Below, piece by piece: positions 1 through 36,842 of a stretch of DNA of 64,000 bases. The notes under the pieces are model-generated. The model ran no database searches. It was given only the letters and a program-made list of their open reading frames with translations, and was not told the origin of the DNA. Made by a program: the position numbers and the translations under genes. Positions within the stretch are counted from its first letter, which is position 1, and every line of letters begins with the position of its first letter. The DNA is from Acanthornis magna (taxonomy: Eukaryota; Chordata; Aves; Passeriformes; Acanthizidae). Where the stretch lies: assembly GCA_036785705.1 (NCBI GenBank), contig JAWUZG010000056.1, positions 17,156,001 through 17,220,000 on the forward strand, read 5' to 3'.

Positions 1-229
1 TCAAGGATTTACTTTTTATAACTTCTGCTTCACTGGCATCCTCAAAAGATGATGTAAACAGCAGCCCTACAGAACTCTCTGAAAAACAGATGCAACAAGG
101 TTGTTTGTTGCTATACAAGAAAACTAAACAAAAGTACAAAAGAACACGAATTTGTCTAATCTTTCCAACATTTTACAACATGGAGACATAAAACTGCACA
201 AGAATTGAAATATTTTCCCCTCCACTCAC

Positions 230-23570
<23,341 letters not shown>

Positions 23571-25483
23571 CTTCCATTACAAGGTGTTACAACTGCTAAG
23601 AGAGAAATACAGAGCAGAGATTATAAAGTTACGCTTTAAAACCAGAAAATCATAGCCGGCAAATAAAATGCTTTCTGCTCTCTCACGGAAGATTGAGAAA
23701 TGGGCTAAAAATGTTTATATATGTGCTGGAATCTTGCTAGAGTAGCTTCAGGAAGTTTACTGTCATCAAGTTCCAGACTTTTTAAACCAGACAAGCTATT
23801 TAAGACTCTCTTTTGTTGAATTAGTTTTGTTTGGGTGCAAAATTTTATTGCAAGAGAAACTGTTACCACACAGGAGTTTCAAGAGTTTGCTGACATTCCA
23901 AAACTGACCAAGTAGAATTTAAAACAGTTTGAATGGTTGGTACAAGACTTCAGTTTTCATGCAGTCTTTATTCCCATTGCTTTATTTCCCTTTATTTTTT
24001 GCTCTAGGGAGCAAGCATTAAGCCTTATCGAACTTCATGCCATCACGATTCTTGGACTCGACCAAAAAATATTTGTTAAAACATAATAAATTCAGACATT
24101 TCTTACTAGTAATTTGGAAAATTATGTCCCAAATTTATAATCTGCATTTAATCAAATTGTTTCAAGCTGGCCTCAAATTTCCAGCACCAGTCCCTGCTCA
24201 AGCAGGAAGAATGTCAGGCTGTGCCTGGTCACCCCCACCAGCCTCACCCACCACCACGAGAGGCAATTCCCTCTTCCTGCTCTTACTTTGTGGCTTGGTT
24301 GTGTTTTGCTGGACTGGCTTGACACGCTTCTAAAGTTGCAAGGAAATGAGGGAAGGTTTTTATTTTATGCTTATTTTCATTGTTCTAGAAAATGCCAAGA
24401 AGAAACCTAAATTATCAATCTTTTATTTTTCTATATGGTTAATAAGGAGTATGGGACACTTTATCGAACATGATTACTAGGAAGCAATCATCAATATACA
24501 GGAGCGTAACAGTTTGAAAATAACTGTTCAGCTTGCGTTTGAAGAGAGAAAGCAGTTACAAAACTGAGCTCAGTTTAATTCAGTTATTTCAAAAACATCT
24601 GGAATATGTTACTCAGCACATATATGAAAGTAATAACTACAAATTCAAACTCCTCCTTGAGTGATATATTCAAAGACACACAAATTCAACCTCTGCATAT
24701 GCTGCCCATTATCTCACTGTCCATCTGGCTCCAGCAAACCCAGGCAGGCTGGGAACAAACGCATGGAGAGAAGGAGATGCTTAACTAAGTGTCCTTAAAC
24801 TCTGGCATAAGACCAAACACTGACATCTTTCAGCTAATATGACTGAAGTTCTAAGTATTTTGTTACATCAACAACTCTCCGGAAAACTACATTATAGCTA
24901 TTGCAATATTGCGGTTTTTTCCTTTTTCTCACCAGCATCATTTTACAAAGCTACACTGATTTCTGGAGTGATTCATGATGCCTTTTAGGATAAAATGAAA
25001 CGAACATTTTAGTAATCAGAAATTATACAAATGATGGCTGTTAAAACTGCAAGCAAGATTTATAACTCCAGTGTATTAACAGCACTACTCCAGTTTAATC
25101 AGCCAAGACAGCACTACAAATAAACAGAACATGTGCATACATACACATATATATATTATATTGAAAAATCATACCTTTACCACAATTCAAGTCTCACCAT
25201 TATTCCATATTAAGTTTATACCAAAAGTCTTAAATTCAAACATTCATTTATTCCCAAAAGCACTTTCAAGAAAATCTGGGACGCTCTCCTCATTTAGAGG
25301 CAGTTAAAATTAGAATCCCCTACATACAAACACCTGCTATCACACAAATTTGCTTCCTAAGGTTATAGCACATAATACACAAGTCAGCAAGACTTTCATT
25401 ATTTAATGCAGATTCTACAGAAGAGAGGAAAATAAAGGCCTGGCTGATGATGTATTATCCCTTCATATTTGCCCCATACCTGC

Positions 25484-25613
25484 AAGTGTCCAAGGCCAGG
25501 TTGGACAGGGCTTGGAGTAGCCTGGGATAGTGGAAGGTGTCCCTGCCCATGGCAGGGGTAGAATGAGATGATATTTAAGGTCCCGTCCAACCCAAATCAT
25601 TCAGGGATTCTAT
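25484..25613 (+). mobile_element. CR1-type LINE 3' fragment
   Basis: About 130 bp matching the 3' untranslated tail of CR1: ggccaggttggacagggctt, then tccctgcccatggcaggggt, then ggtcccgtccaacccaaatc and a terminal gattctat. 5'-truncated, as usual for CR1. Confidence 0.85.
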
Positions 25614-28310
25614 AAGGATTTTAAGATCTTTGTCTTTTGACACAAAGGCTTACAGCTAAAATTGGAATAAAATGCAGAAGACAAACTTCAGTGGTATTTT
25701 AGTCTAAGGCTGACTTAGACTTTACTAGAGCTACTCTGATACTCAAATTTTCAACATCTGGACATCTGGTTACTGGGAGAGCAGATTTATGCAAACTTTA
25801 TGTTAACAGACCCCAGAAAGAAGGTATACGATTGTAAGCTAACTCAGTGACAGATAATCATTCTGTGAAGAGCATTTCACATAAACTGATGAAGAATTTC
25901 TGTAGAAACTCTTACCATGAAGCTATTCCACAGTGACTTTAGTCACCCATCTTACTCACTGAGTAGTGGTTGTCCCCCACGGGAGTGAACCTCAGGATAG
26001 TACCTGAGATAACCTTGGGATGGGGACATACATCAGTCCAAGGAGAGAGATTTCTCCACAGCTGCTGATTCCACACTGGGATATCTTTCCTTATCTCCCC
26101 TGGTTTTCAGCTGCTGTGTGGCTCTATCAGCCAGAAAAGTCTCAGAGTTCCCTCCTCTGCAAGGGTTTAACAGAGCCTGGCCATGGGCTCTCCACTCCAG
26201 CCCTTGGATTATATTGTTTGGGAGGTCAGGAATGCTGCCCAAGCTCCATCCAGGGAGTAGTGTATTTTTCCCTACAACTTCCATACTGTTATCTTTTTAC
26301 CCCCACTCATCTCCCTACATTATCTCACCATACTGCAAGTCAACTTTGAGGGGTAAAAAAACCCCAAATTGAACAAACATGAAAAACACAGCAGAAAAAG
26401 TCACACTGCACAAGAGGGTGGCTTGAAGCAGCAGGCTCCAGACGAAATTCAACATTAAGAGTGGCACACTGAGAAGCTTCCACTGCTTCTCTACACTTCA
26501 GTAATCTGGGGACAAAAGGCTGCACTCTGAAAACAATGCCATGGGATCATAACCATAACCTCTTACAAAAGTCCCCCGGAAACAAGTGCAATATATGGTC
26601 TTTGAGCCACCTAATGATAATGATTTTTAATGAACGTCATATGATTAATGCCACTATAAATTAAACACCATAAAGATCAGAAAGAACCAAAATATCCTTG
26701 CAATAGGAAAGTCACGTGTAAAAACATTATTAAACACACACACACTTTGCAGATCATGACTAGAGATGAGAAGGCTTTTCGTAATTTCTAAAAATGTAGG
26801 AACAGGGGAAACAAGCAGATAATCTCTCGGATCTACAAACTATTAGCTTGATTACTTTGCTGAAAGACAAAGGGTAAACACAGTTTCACTGATTGTTCAA
26901 TGTAATTTTCTAACATCCTCTTTTTCATAAACATTTAGGAAATACTAATTAAAGATTTTTTTCTGCTTGTCGCCAGTGTTGTAATTCATTCAGTGTCCAA
27001 GCTTTTTGAACAGATCACATTTCTCATTCAAATACTATAAGAGGAAAGCACACATCAGCTTTTCTCCATCACATGACCAGAACTGATGTGGATGTGCCAT
27101 ATATTCCATCTGTGCAGCATGAACAGGCACGATGCTTCACAAAGTACAGTCTACTACAGATGCACTACAACATTTGCAAGGAAAAAAATACTGATCTAAT
27201 TCCTACAACCTGCTCCTAACCCACAGAAGTTTGTAGAGGTAACTTGTAAGTGCTTGCAGACCAGAAGAACTGCTCCAGCCATGCCAGCTTCTTTCCAGGA
27301 GCCAACTTTCCCAGACAGCAATATGGAACATCTGACTCCATTAGAATAGGTTTTGCCAGTCCACCTCTGGCAGACAAATACAACAACTGCCTTGTAATCT
27401 TCTAATCTGCCATGTCATCATTCTCATTCCTTCCTGCATTTTTCTTTGAGAATATTAAATTTCTTATTAATTTGAGTTCCTTATTAGATCCATTTGCTGT
27501 CTAAACCAGGTGATATTTCACTTTGTTAGCCTGACTCCAAAGATGTTCCATTTGTAAACAAAGAATGAGCGTCTCCTAGAGTAGGCTGGAAATTGGTACA
27601 GGGCTCTGCAACCTTTTTAAAAACAGTTCAAAGCTGATGATTTTTAAAAAAAAATTCATCATACAGTAACATTTCGAGAACTTACTTCCTTTGAAGGCAC
27701 ATGAGGAGCAGATGAACAGAGACACAAATCAGAGGCCAATTATTAAAAACTGCCAGTAAAGTTCTAACAACCCCCAGCATCTCATCTTATACATGTATTG
27801 CTACATTAGCCTGTTGAAGTAACCAGCCCACAGAGATGTGTCAGCTGGGCATGCAAGAGCAAAGTGAAGTTAACTAGATCAGTCAGGGCTACTCAGAACC
27901 ATTTCTCAGACACAACACCACAAAATCACATGGGAATTCAACAGTCTCAAGACATGTGAGTAACTGCAGTTACACAAGGAAAAAACTTCACCCCATCTCT
28001 GTACTGCCAAAGTAGCCTGGCAAAATTGTCAGACAAGCCCTTTTCCCCCCAGTATTTCCTTCACAGCAAGCAAACAATCCTGGGAACAAAGTAGAAATGC
28101 CTCTAATATCATAGGAATTCCCAAGGCAGAACATAAGCCTTTTGCAAACTCTACCAATGTGTTCCCTACCTTTTCATCAGGGCATTGCTTCTACACTTTG
28201 CCTCTCTTGCTGTCAGCCAGGCTTTAACACAGACTTCTTGTTAAAGTTTCATTCCCTATAGAAACAGTAAAAATAAGAATCAAACAAGGTACACATTTGT
28301 TGAAACTTAC

Positions 28311-28402
28311 TTTCTGCACACTTCACTGCACCAGTCACATGAAATGAATACTGTGGATTGCTGTAGGACTCCCTTGCTAAGATAAGGTTACATAGCGCTT
28401 CA
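28311..28402 (-). other. Exon-like segment in DENND4C intron 1
   Basis: 92 bp bounded on the minus strand by a good acceptor (TTTACTTTTTTAG) and a good donor (GTAAGT), with one frame open throughout (contains SYSNPQYSFHVTGAVKCAE). It does not join in frame to DENND4C codon 1, and contains ATGTAA, a start codon followed at once by a stop. Could be an alternative 5' UTR exon, a non-coding RNA exon, or chance. Confidence 0.25.
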
Positions 28403-31400
28403 CTAAAAAAGTAAATGAAACCAGACTTTAAAGCTAAGAAACAAAATACCAACTTTTATGCTGCATTGATATTTTAAGAATGCAAACAACACTTAATGCT
28501 TTAAACCAAAATAAATCAAAGAAGAGATGAGCCAGCCACTTCAAATTACTTCAATTCTTCCATTATTTTGACAATCAATACCCTCCGTGTCCTTTCCTAG
28601 GTGTTAGCCAGATATCAAAGTGCTCTCTCAGCCCAGGAACCTTTCAAAGTCTACTTCAAACAATTTTTCTTTGCAATATTCTGATGCTTAAGCACTCCTT
28701 CTTACTCCACAATCAGCAATACATACATACTTTTTCATCTGGCCACCTTACCCCAGTTCTTCTTGCAGTGGGTGACACAGTCTTCTTGCCCTTTACTGCC
28801 ACAATTCAATTTTTCTTCAGATCTAGTAAATACCACCATGGCCACTTTAAAACATTGATATCACCAAAGACAGCTTGAGCTTGTGTTTTACACTGGGGCA
28901 CTTGCAAGCCCAAGGAGCCTGTGCTACATTTAAGCATTTTGAAGCAGCAGTTTTGCACCATGGGACTGAGGATAGCACCTCACTGGAGGCACTCTCAGAC
29001 TCTGGGCTCCCAGAACAACTCATTAGCATCAGCAAGGCTGTAGTCAAAAGTGAACTTTGTTTAAAGGAAGCTTCTATTTCCCAAGACTTGGAGAACACTC
29101 TCAGAAGATTACCGTGACAAGACTGCAGCAAACAAAGTGTAACATAAGAGAGGCTGGGAAAAAACATCTCAGGAGGGTTGATGCGAACCATGAAAGAGTT
29201 GCTTCCATTCCTGAAGCAGAAAAATCTGGGGAATTAGATTATCAGAATTGTATTTTTGGGATCACAAAGTTCAAGGTTCTGTTCGTAACCCCGAAGTACA
29301 AGGCCATTTCTTGGAGGTCACGCAGGAGCAATCAGCACTGTTGGTTCATTACTCTGACAGCCCAGAGAGTGACCCCAGCCCCAGTGCAGGTCTCTCTAAC
29401 CCACACAGCACCATGGACCTGCACCAGTTACAGCTGAGGTTCTTTCCAGTATCTGACTTTGAACATTTTCACACAAGACTACAAAGAGAGCACGCAGCAG
29501 TAGCACAATGTATTTTTCTCCAACTACACAATCGTTAATATCAAGTTCCCAGGAGTGCCAGAAATTATAAGTTTAGGGATCACCTGAAGACCTCAAGCAC
29601 AGCTGAAAAAAGTCCAAGAATTAGGCAGCATTAACACATGATTAATTTCCCCATGGACACTCCAAAAAACTTCTTTTCTAGTCAACTCTCTGGAAAGCCA
29701 ATGAGGAGAATTAAATGAAAGAAAAAAAATATAGATTTAGGCATCACAAGGAACACAGCCAGAACTGCTGCCAGTGTACTTGCAGCTCTATTTTGTGTTA
29801 CTTGTAGAACTTATTTACAACTAGTTTCTTGTCCTCTACATATCAAGTAAAGGACCTACTTCAAGAAACAAGAATGCAAAGGGCTTACAATATTACCCAA
29901 ATACAAACAGAATTCCTCATAGCATTTTCATTTTCAGTAGGACATTGCCTGTACTTTTTCTTCCCTTTTCCTACTACGATTACACAAATGACAGCACCAG
30001 AGAAAACAGGGCTAAAGTGACCAATTGCATTACTTTTTAGACCCTACTGCACACATCTGCACTCAGCGATGTTAGACAACACAATAATTCACAAGAAGCC
30101 ACCAGCCACCACTAAGCTTCCTTTGATGCTGCACCGGTTTTTATTAAAAAAGAAAAAAACCCACAAAAACGCAGGAGAAAACCTAAGATTTTTCTGCCCT
30201 GCATCACTGGACTGGAAATGCTACCAAGTGTTTCGCAGGCCCAGTCACAATCATCTGTACCAAGTCATGGTTTACATCTCTGATCCAAACAGCTGAGGAG
30301 ATAATCAAGAGAGCTCAGAAAACTTGGCAAGAAAGGATCTCTAAGAGGTGCTGGGAAAGAGAAAAGTGCTGGATAAAAGCACAGGGACAAAACAAAAGAC
30401 CATGAATTTGGGAGAAGAAAATAGGAATGTAGCCAAGAACTGAGGGACAAGCAGACTTGTTCAGCAATGCCTAGGAAGAAAAAAGATTAAGCCTAAATTC
30501 AGGGGCTAATCTAGATTCAGCAGGATGACTACAGTAAAGTGAGCAGGAACTGGTCATCTACAGCATCAAAGCTTAGAGGAGAAAGCAGAATAAGTGGCAG
30601 AGAGAAGGCAGGAAGGAATAGACTTCACCCTGAGGGAGAGATCAGGCATGTCCCACATCTTCTATACATTTCTCCTTCACTCACCGAGTGCTCTGTTTGT
30701 TTTTCAGTGCTGTTTGTAGTCTCAGTAAAATCAAAGCATTTGCTAAGAGGGTCTAACAAGGCACAGGCTGCTTTGGTGATCATTCCAGTTGTGCCACAGC
30801 AAAATCCCGTGAAATTCAACCCTGCCTACAAAAATTCAGGAAAGTGATGTTCAAGTATCGCACAAGATTCATGACAGAGACAAACCTCAATAGGGCCAGT
30901 TGTTTTAAAACTTCCCTTTTTCTTTCTGGATTACAGTATTTATGGCCAAAAGGCACAACCAAACAACGGAAAGGATTTCTGAAATACTACTGTGTTTGTA
31001 GGGAGGGATGCAGAAAACAAATTGCAGAAAATCACGGGAGGAAAGCCAAAATAAGCACAATAAAATGTAAATATTACATCATCCAATGCACAGTTCAGGA
31101 GGGCGGCTCAACCATGTTTTTTGTACAACTATTTACTATACAACAACTTTTTAAAAGGCGAAGTCCCCCAAACAGAATGTTCTATTTTTCTTGGCACAGT
31201 AGATACAGGCAAATGAAAACAGAAAATCTTCCAATATTGAGCTTCGGACCCAAAATCTGTCACTGAAAATGTCAAAGTGCATCAACCAAGAGTGACAGAA
31301 GTGACCTGCTTTCACCCTGCCACATTTGGACACACATGCCAACCTCAGTTTTGTTTTGAAACCATTCTCTACCCAAATTAAATTTTGAATTCATGGTGTG

Positions 31401-32299
31401 ATGGAAGAAAAGACAGATGGGGATTGTTTCTAACACATTTTGCTACATTTAAAAACACACTTGGAGACTTAGAATCATTTTATATGAATTTTTTCCTTTG
31501 GCCAGCAGAAATGTTGTGTAAGATAAGAAAACTGGACCCAACCAAACTGCGAATTATAGACAGGGACAGCCACGCACAGACTGATCTGCAGGGCTGTAAC
31601 TCCCGTAACCCACTGGAAAGGTTTAATGGAGGGATAACACTCACTAATACCTCCCTCATCCAGAAAATCTCTACATCCAGTTACCAAAATGTTCAGCATC
31701 CACTCCATAGAAAAGTAAGCGTGCAAGTACCACTACCAGCTCAGCTACAAATAGATCAATTTTATACCTCATATTGCTGGGACACTTTCCCAGCCAGCAA
31801 AGCAAGAGAAAGCAACACTAGGGTCTCCTCCCAAAAAGCAAAATGACATGCCAAGGTAACTACTGCTGATCCCGATCTTGGAGAGTCAGGAATTCTGAGA
31901 GTAATTCCTTAGGCCCACAAGTTCCTTCTGAAGCTCAAGACAAAACCAAAACTCAGCAGTCCAGCCCACAAAGCCCTTCTCTATGTTTGCATAAAGCCTG
32001 CACACAAGGTGGGGGCTTTCTCTTGGGACTTTTTTATTTATACATCACACTTACTGCCTGTTCACTTTCATTTCAGATGGCCAAATTGAAATAATTTTAT
32101 TAATTAGCATTAACGATTTTCCTGACCCAGATTTTGAAAAGTCAGGATTTACAGTAAATATTAAACAGGGAGGTTATAACTGGCTAATTTACTTCTAACA
32201 TTCTCCTTATTCTTCTCATCCTATTTTTAGACCATAGTTCCTCCTCCTTTCGCTCCCCTCCCATTATTACTTAGTTTATTTCAGCCTCTACAGTACCCA

Positions 32300-32353
32300 T
32301 TATCTAATATATCCATTAGACATATATACATTTTTCATATATATATTAGATAA
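32300..32353. repeat. AT-rich inverted repeat, 13-bp arms
   Basis: Arms ttatctaatatat (32300-32312) and atatattagataa (32341-32353) are perfect reverse complements around a 28-base loop. Could form a hairpin or cruciform; probably just AT-rich sequence. Confidence 0.8.
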
Positions 32354-33377
32354 GGCAATATATCTTACATCTGATATATTAAAAAGGTAAAAATACACCA
32401 TTTAAAATAGTTGGGCCAGCCAACACTTTCTGAAGTCTTTCATTTCCACTTCTCAATTTCCTCCTGGTACTGTTTCTGAGCCCTTTAGGGAACTACCAGT
32501 GACTACTTCTGCATCAGAGACTGCTACTGAAATGAGTGTTATACATCAAACCTCTTGGCATCACTGTCCTGCACGGTTTAATTTTGACTCTGGAGTCTGT
32601 GGGAGCACTTTATAAGCATCAGCAGATGCTTATATTTCTCTATTTCCAGAGCAGGCACAGACTAAACCTGAACTGAAGGACAGCAGAAAACATCCATGGT
32701 TTACTATGCCATATAGCAAAGAACCTCATTCACTTTGAGTAATTAATTAGTCAGTATCGGTGTTAGAAACAGTTGATTTTAAACAATAGTTGAGCAGGGG
32801 TGATGCTTTCACAGTTTATACATATTCATCCCCTACCTGTTGGCTATCACTCAATTAAAAATAGGCAAAGCTGGCTTTAGCTTCCACAGGATTTTCTGCT
32901 CTTGGTATGGCAAGAAATCATAACATGATTTGTTTCTGCAGTAGTAAATATTATTTACGTACAGAACTGATATATAAGGGAAGGGACCCAGGGCCTTTTC
33001 TGTGCTCTTGTCACCACCCAGTGAAGCAACAGCAGAAGAACAAGGGACAAGGAATCTCAGCTCCTCCAAAACATACCTGCACCCTTGCAGGAGGGCAAGC
33101 TCCAACTAAACTTTCTTCAAAGGTCTTACATTTGCACATCTTTGATTTTGGAGAAGGATTCTGAAGAGGGGAGGGAATAGTCTGATTTGGGTTCTGGGGT
33201 TTTTTGTTTGGGTTTTTTATGAGAGTCAGCTTAACAAAAGTTTGAAATTTGAATACATCCCACAGAAACCTGATTAAAATACGGTAACAAGCAAGACAAA
33301 CATACTGGAAATACACCAATCACCATAAATTGCATCATGCTTTGTTAAGGCACTTGTACAGAAATTATTTTGGTGTC

Positions 33378-33396
33378 TTTTTTTTTTTTTTTTTTT
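33378..33396. repeat. Poly(T) run, 19 bases
   Basis: Uninterrupted T run in DENND4C intron 1. It might be the A-tail of a decayed minus-strand retroposon, but no body is recognisable beside it. Confidence 0.9.
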
Positions 33397-35742
33397 GCTT
33401 CTTTCATTACTAGTATTACTCACTCTTACAGTTCTTTCCAGGAAATTTCACCAAAAATACCTCGGTTTTACAGCTACACGTGTACCAAAACCTTCAGTAC
33501 TGGCACCCTCTGTCAGACAACAAACTTGGAAATCACCAATACCCCAAACATATATTTGAACAATGTTACAAGGTTATACTGACTTTTTATTTTTCAATCC
33601 AACATAAATTGGGCAACATTTGGCCTCCAAATTTCTGGTCATGCCAACACCATATTTAAAAACTGAGGTCAAGGTTGAGGAAAGGACAAAAAAACGGAAA
33701 GAAGACTTCCTGCAAGTCTTAATTTCAGGAGATAAATTTAAGATTGAGAAAGCTTTTGGGTAAGTACCTATTGTACTATTCTCATTCCACAACCTGCCTG
33801 TGTTTGGCTGGGAAGCATAAATGTTTCTGCAGCCACTGTTATAAAAAGCATTTCAGCCTACTATGACTTGCAAAACTAACTGAAACTCAGCTGCTAGGGA
33901 GCATGATGGAAATAAAAAAGGATGTTGAATATTTAAGTGACGCTGCAAATTTCTTTTTCCCGTATTAAAACCTCAAGGTTACCAAATCCCATTATCATTC
34001 AGCTTGGTCTAGGAATTGTCTTCCTCTCTGAAGAGTCACAAGACAGTTTTCTCCAGCTATCACACACTACACAGGAATTAACCTAGAAATTAGTAAACCC
34101 TCAATGCAAAATCCTGCAGATTAAAAACTGACAGACTGGCTTCTGGCAGTGGTGGTGCCCACAATTCTTCTTTAAGAGTCACACAGAACAGTTGTATTAG
34201 TTACAACCTCACTCCCTTTAGGGACCAGCTGGCTTTACTCTCTACCTTTCTACTTTCCCTTTCAAGCACATATTTTAAATAGAAGCAGGTTATTTACATT
34301 GTTTCTACGGCTTGACCTGCATCAGCTCCCTTCACCTGAGCCCTATAATGTGTGCCAGGCTATGTCAATATTTGTGCTTTTTCTAACTAATAATTAACTC
34401 TGGCTATATTAACTAGATAACTGCTAATATTGCCATTAACACACATAGTTATTCCATTAAGCACTATACTGGTGTTGTATAGAACAAGCTGCTCACCAGA
34501 AACACAAGCCTGTAACCACACGGCTACAAAAAACACAAATACTCAGATTTGCGAGAATCTCTAGTACTAAGAAAACATTTCTAAGTAAGTCCCTATTTAA
34601 AGAAACTAGTCCTGGTGCTTTTTGTCTTAGTGCTAGCAGAAACAGATCTTATATTTTTTGGGCTACTTTCTAATAAATCCACTTTTTGGAAGAGGCCATT
34701 GGGTAAAGGCTGTCCCAAAGGAGCAGAAGCCACTCAAACTTGAGGAAAGTACTCATCCAGCTGGAGCCCAACACTTCCAGAAGTAAAACATGTACATCAC
34801 AGAAGCTCTTAAGACTGCAGAGAAGCTTAATCTTTTTTGTTCTGTTTTTAAGGATCCATGCAATTTTCCCCTTCCCCAAAAGCTAACCACAGAAACTCTA
34901 ATGCTCTATTTTTGATAATTAAAATATTTCAATGCCAAGTCACGATTACCCCTAAAAAACACCCCCCTTTAACCACAGTTCCACTTTAATGTTCACTTTA
35001 AATAAACTTATGGACTTCTCAATACTCTAAAAGCAAGATGAAATTTCACCAGTACTTTAAATATAAGATTTTTTAAAAAAAGATGAGAAAAGCAAGAGAC
35101 AGTTACAAAGTAAGACTTGCATGCAAGACACACAAACCAGAAATAATCCATTTACTCCCCCTCGACCTTCCTTGGCCAGACTAACTCAATTAGTGTCCCT
35201 AAACCACCAGACACTTGCCAAGATTAAATATTTGTGTTTAATCATTCAGAAAGTGAAATATTATGTACTGTAATGTAACACTTTTTACGGAAACCTCCAG
35301 TTGAGCAACAGTTCCAGAAAAAAAATGCGAAATGAAGTAAAAAGCTTTCCAGAACACCACACTTCCACCCAGTTAATTCAAAAAAATGAAGTTTCGGAAC
35401 TAGGCACCAAGTCAAGACCTCATTTTTAGCAAAGCAGAAGCAGCACATTTTTTAACGCAGCCTGTTTGAAATAACTTCAGAATAACAACCGTCACTGGGA
35501 AGTTATTGAATACCATCATCCCCTGGCCAGCAACTTGTGCCACACGCAGACCTCATGACAGAACGACGATAAAAATGCCACGGCTAATTTTTACCACCGT
35601 GTCCAGCGCGTCGAATTAATCCCAGGTATAGGGTAACCCAGGCTGCCGAAGGGAAAGTCGGGACAGAAACACGGACCGTGGGGCTGAGCACCAGCGGGCG
35701 ATTCCGGCTGACGCAGCGGTGCTGCGCGGAAAAACCGCACAT

Positions 35743-35900
35743 GGATTGGGGAGACACGCACACACACGCGGCTCTGGGGAACGCGCACACACTCAGGGAT
35801 TTGGGGAAGGCACAGCCGCGGATTCAGGGAGCGCACACGCACACGGGGATTTGGGGAAGGCACACACACACACGCGGATTCGGGGACACGCACACACCCC
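35743..35900. repeat. Six-copy minisatellite, about 26-bp unit, (CA)-rich
   Basis: Six imperfect units start at about 35743, 35770, 35796, 35820, 35845 and 35876. Each has a GGATT(T/C)GGGGA-type head and a CACACACACGC-type tail. Unit lengths run from 24 to 31 bp. The array lies within the CpG island, in the first intron close to the putative first exon of DENND4C. Confidence 0.85.
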
Positions 35901-36258
35901 GGCCCGCGGCGCACAGCCCGTACAACATGGCAGGTCGGCGGCGAGGGCTCGGCCGGCCCCGCGCTCCGCCGCCCGGGGAGCCCCTCAGGCCCGGCCGGGG
36001 CTGGCGGGAGCCTCGAGCCGAGGGGCACAAGGAGAAAGGAGAAAGTTTTCCCCCTCCCACCGCGGCCCAGCGGAAAGTTACCGCCGCCCCCGCGCCGCCT
36101 CAGCCCCCGGCCCGGCAGCGCCGGCCTCCCCGCCCCCGCTGACAGCCCCGCGCCCCTTCCCCGCCGGCCCCGGAACGCGGCAGCGCCCGACCCGCGGCAT
36201 CGCCTCGGAGAACCCCCCGGCCCGCGCCCCGCGGCGGTGACAGCCCCGCCGCCCTCAC

Positions 36259-36445
36259 CTCAGGTGGGGGCCGCGCTCCCCGGGGCGAGGAGCGGGCGGT
36301 GAAGGGGGTTCGGGGGGCAGCACGCTCGGTGCCCGCGCCCTTATCTCATCCCAGCGGAGCCCGGCTCGCCCCCGCCGCCTCCCGCCGTGTGGGCGGCTCA
36401 GGCGGGATCCCCCCTCCCCTCCGCCGCCATCTTGGCTGTCACGGG
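36259..36445 (-). promoter_or_regulatory. DENND4C: Probable DENND4C promoter and non-coding first exon
   Basis: Inside the CpG island, a strong minus-strand donor CCTGAG|GTGAGG ends a putative exon at 36259; nothing coding lies upstream of it. A YY1-type element (AAGATGGCGGC on the minus strand) sits at 36423-36433. GC boxes (ggggcgggg near 36443, ggcggggcgggcg near 36477) lie just upstream. YY1 elements of this orientation commonly lie just downstream of TATA-less start sites, so I place the start at about 36,435-36,450. This would splice 12.7 kb to the acceptor at 23,596. The transcript end is inferred, not seen. Confidence 0.6.
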
Positions 36446-36842
36446 GCGGGGGAGGCGGGCGGCGACCCGTGATCGTGGCGGGGCGGGCGCGGGACGGCGC
36501 CCGCCGGCTCCCGCCGCTCCTGAGGGGGAGGCAGCCGTGCCCCACCGCCCACGGGCTCCCTTCCGAGCGCTCCCCCTCGCACCGCGGGTCCGCCGCTGCC
36601 GCCTTCCCCCTCACGGAGCGCGGCCCCTCCGCTCCCGCCTTCCCCCTCACGGGAACGCGGCGCCGGCGGCTCCGAGCCGTGAAGGGGGGAGCGGGGCGCT
36701 CTCAGTGAAAGCGCCTAAAACACAGCGCCTAGACCATGGGCTCGACTCTGCCTCCCCCCCACCTCAGCCTTTTAATCCAAACAGCATCTTTAATTTATAC
36801 AGAAATTAATCTCCGGCCCAAATAGGCCGGGATTTGGCTCAC

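Larger units (their letters stand above)
23596..36258. other. First intron of DENND4C (12.7 kb)
   Basis: AT-rich intronic sequence without a recognisable gene. It contains a CR1 fragment near 25,484-25,613, an AT-rich inverted repeat at 32,300-32,353, a 19-base T run at 33,378-33,396, the GC-rich island at its right end, and a segment at 28,311-28,402 that looks like an exon on the minus strand. The open frames here (up to 153 codons at 31,385-31,846) show no familiar motif and I treat them as chance. Confidence 0.7.
35640..36720. promoter_or_regulatory. CpG island at the 5' end of DENND4C
   Basis: About 1.1 kb of very high GC with frequent CG dinucleotides, in sharp contrast to AT-rich flanks. 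It contains a 26-bp tandem repeat at its left end and two copies of CCTTCCCCCTCACGG at about 36,602 and 36,640. Long open frames on both strands here are a by-product of the base composition. Confidence 0.9.

Noticed and set aside
29057..29437. 126-codon plus-strand open frame with overlapping frames on both strands
   Set aside because: Nothing resembles a known protein and several frames overlap without codon bias.
30844..31266. 140-codon plus-strand open frame
   Set aside because: No domain, signal peptide or splice context that I recognise; ordinary intron sequence.
31385..31846. 153-codon plus-strand open frame in DENND4C intron 1
   Set aside because: No familiar motif, no promoter, an opposite-strand open frame over the same bases, and AT-rich intronic composition. 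Treated as chance.
35591..36240. Long open frames on both strands (145-173 codons) in the CpG island
   Set aside because: Low-complexity Arg/Pro/Ala-rich or His/Thr-rich translations of GC-rich and CA-repeat DNA; stop codons are rare at such composition.
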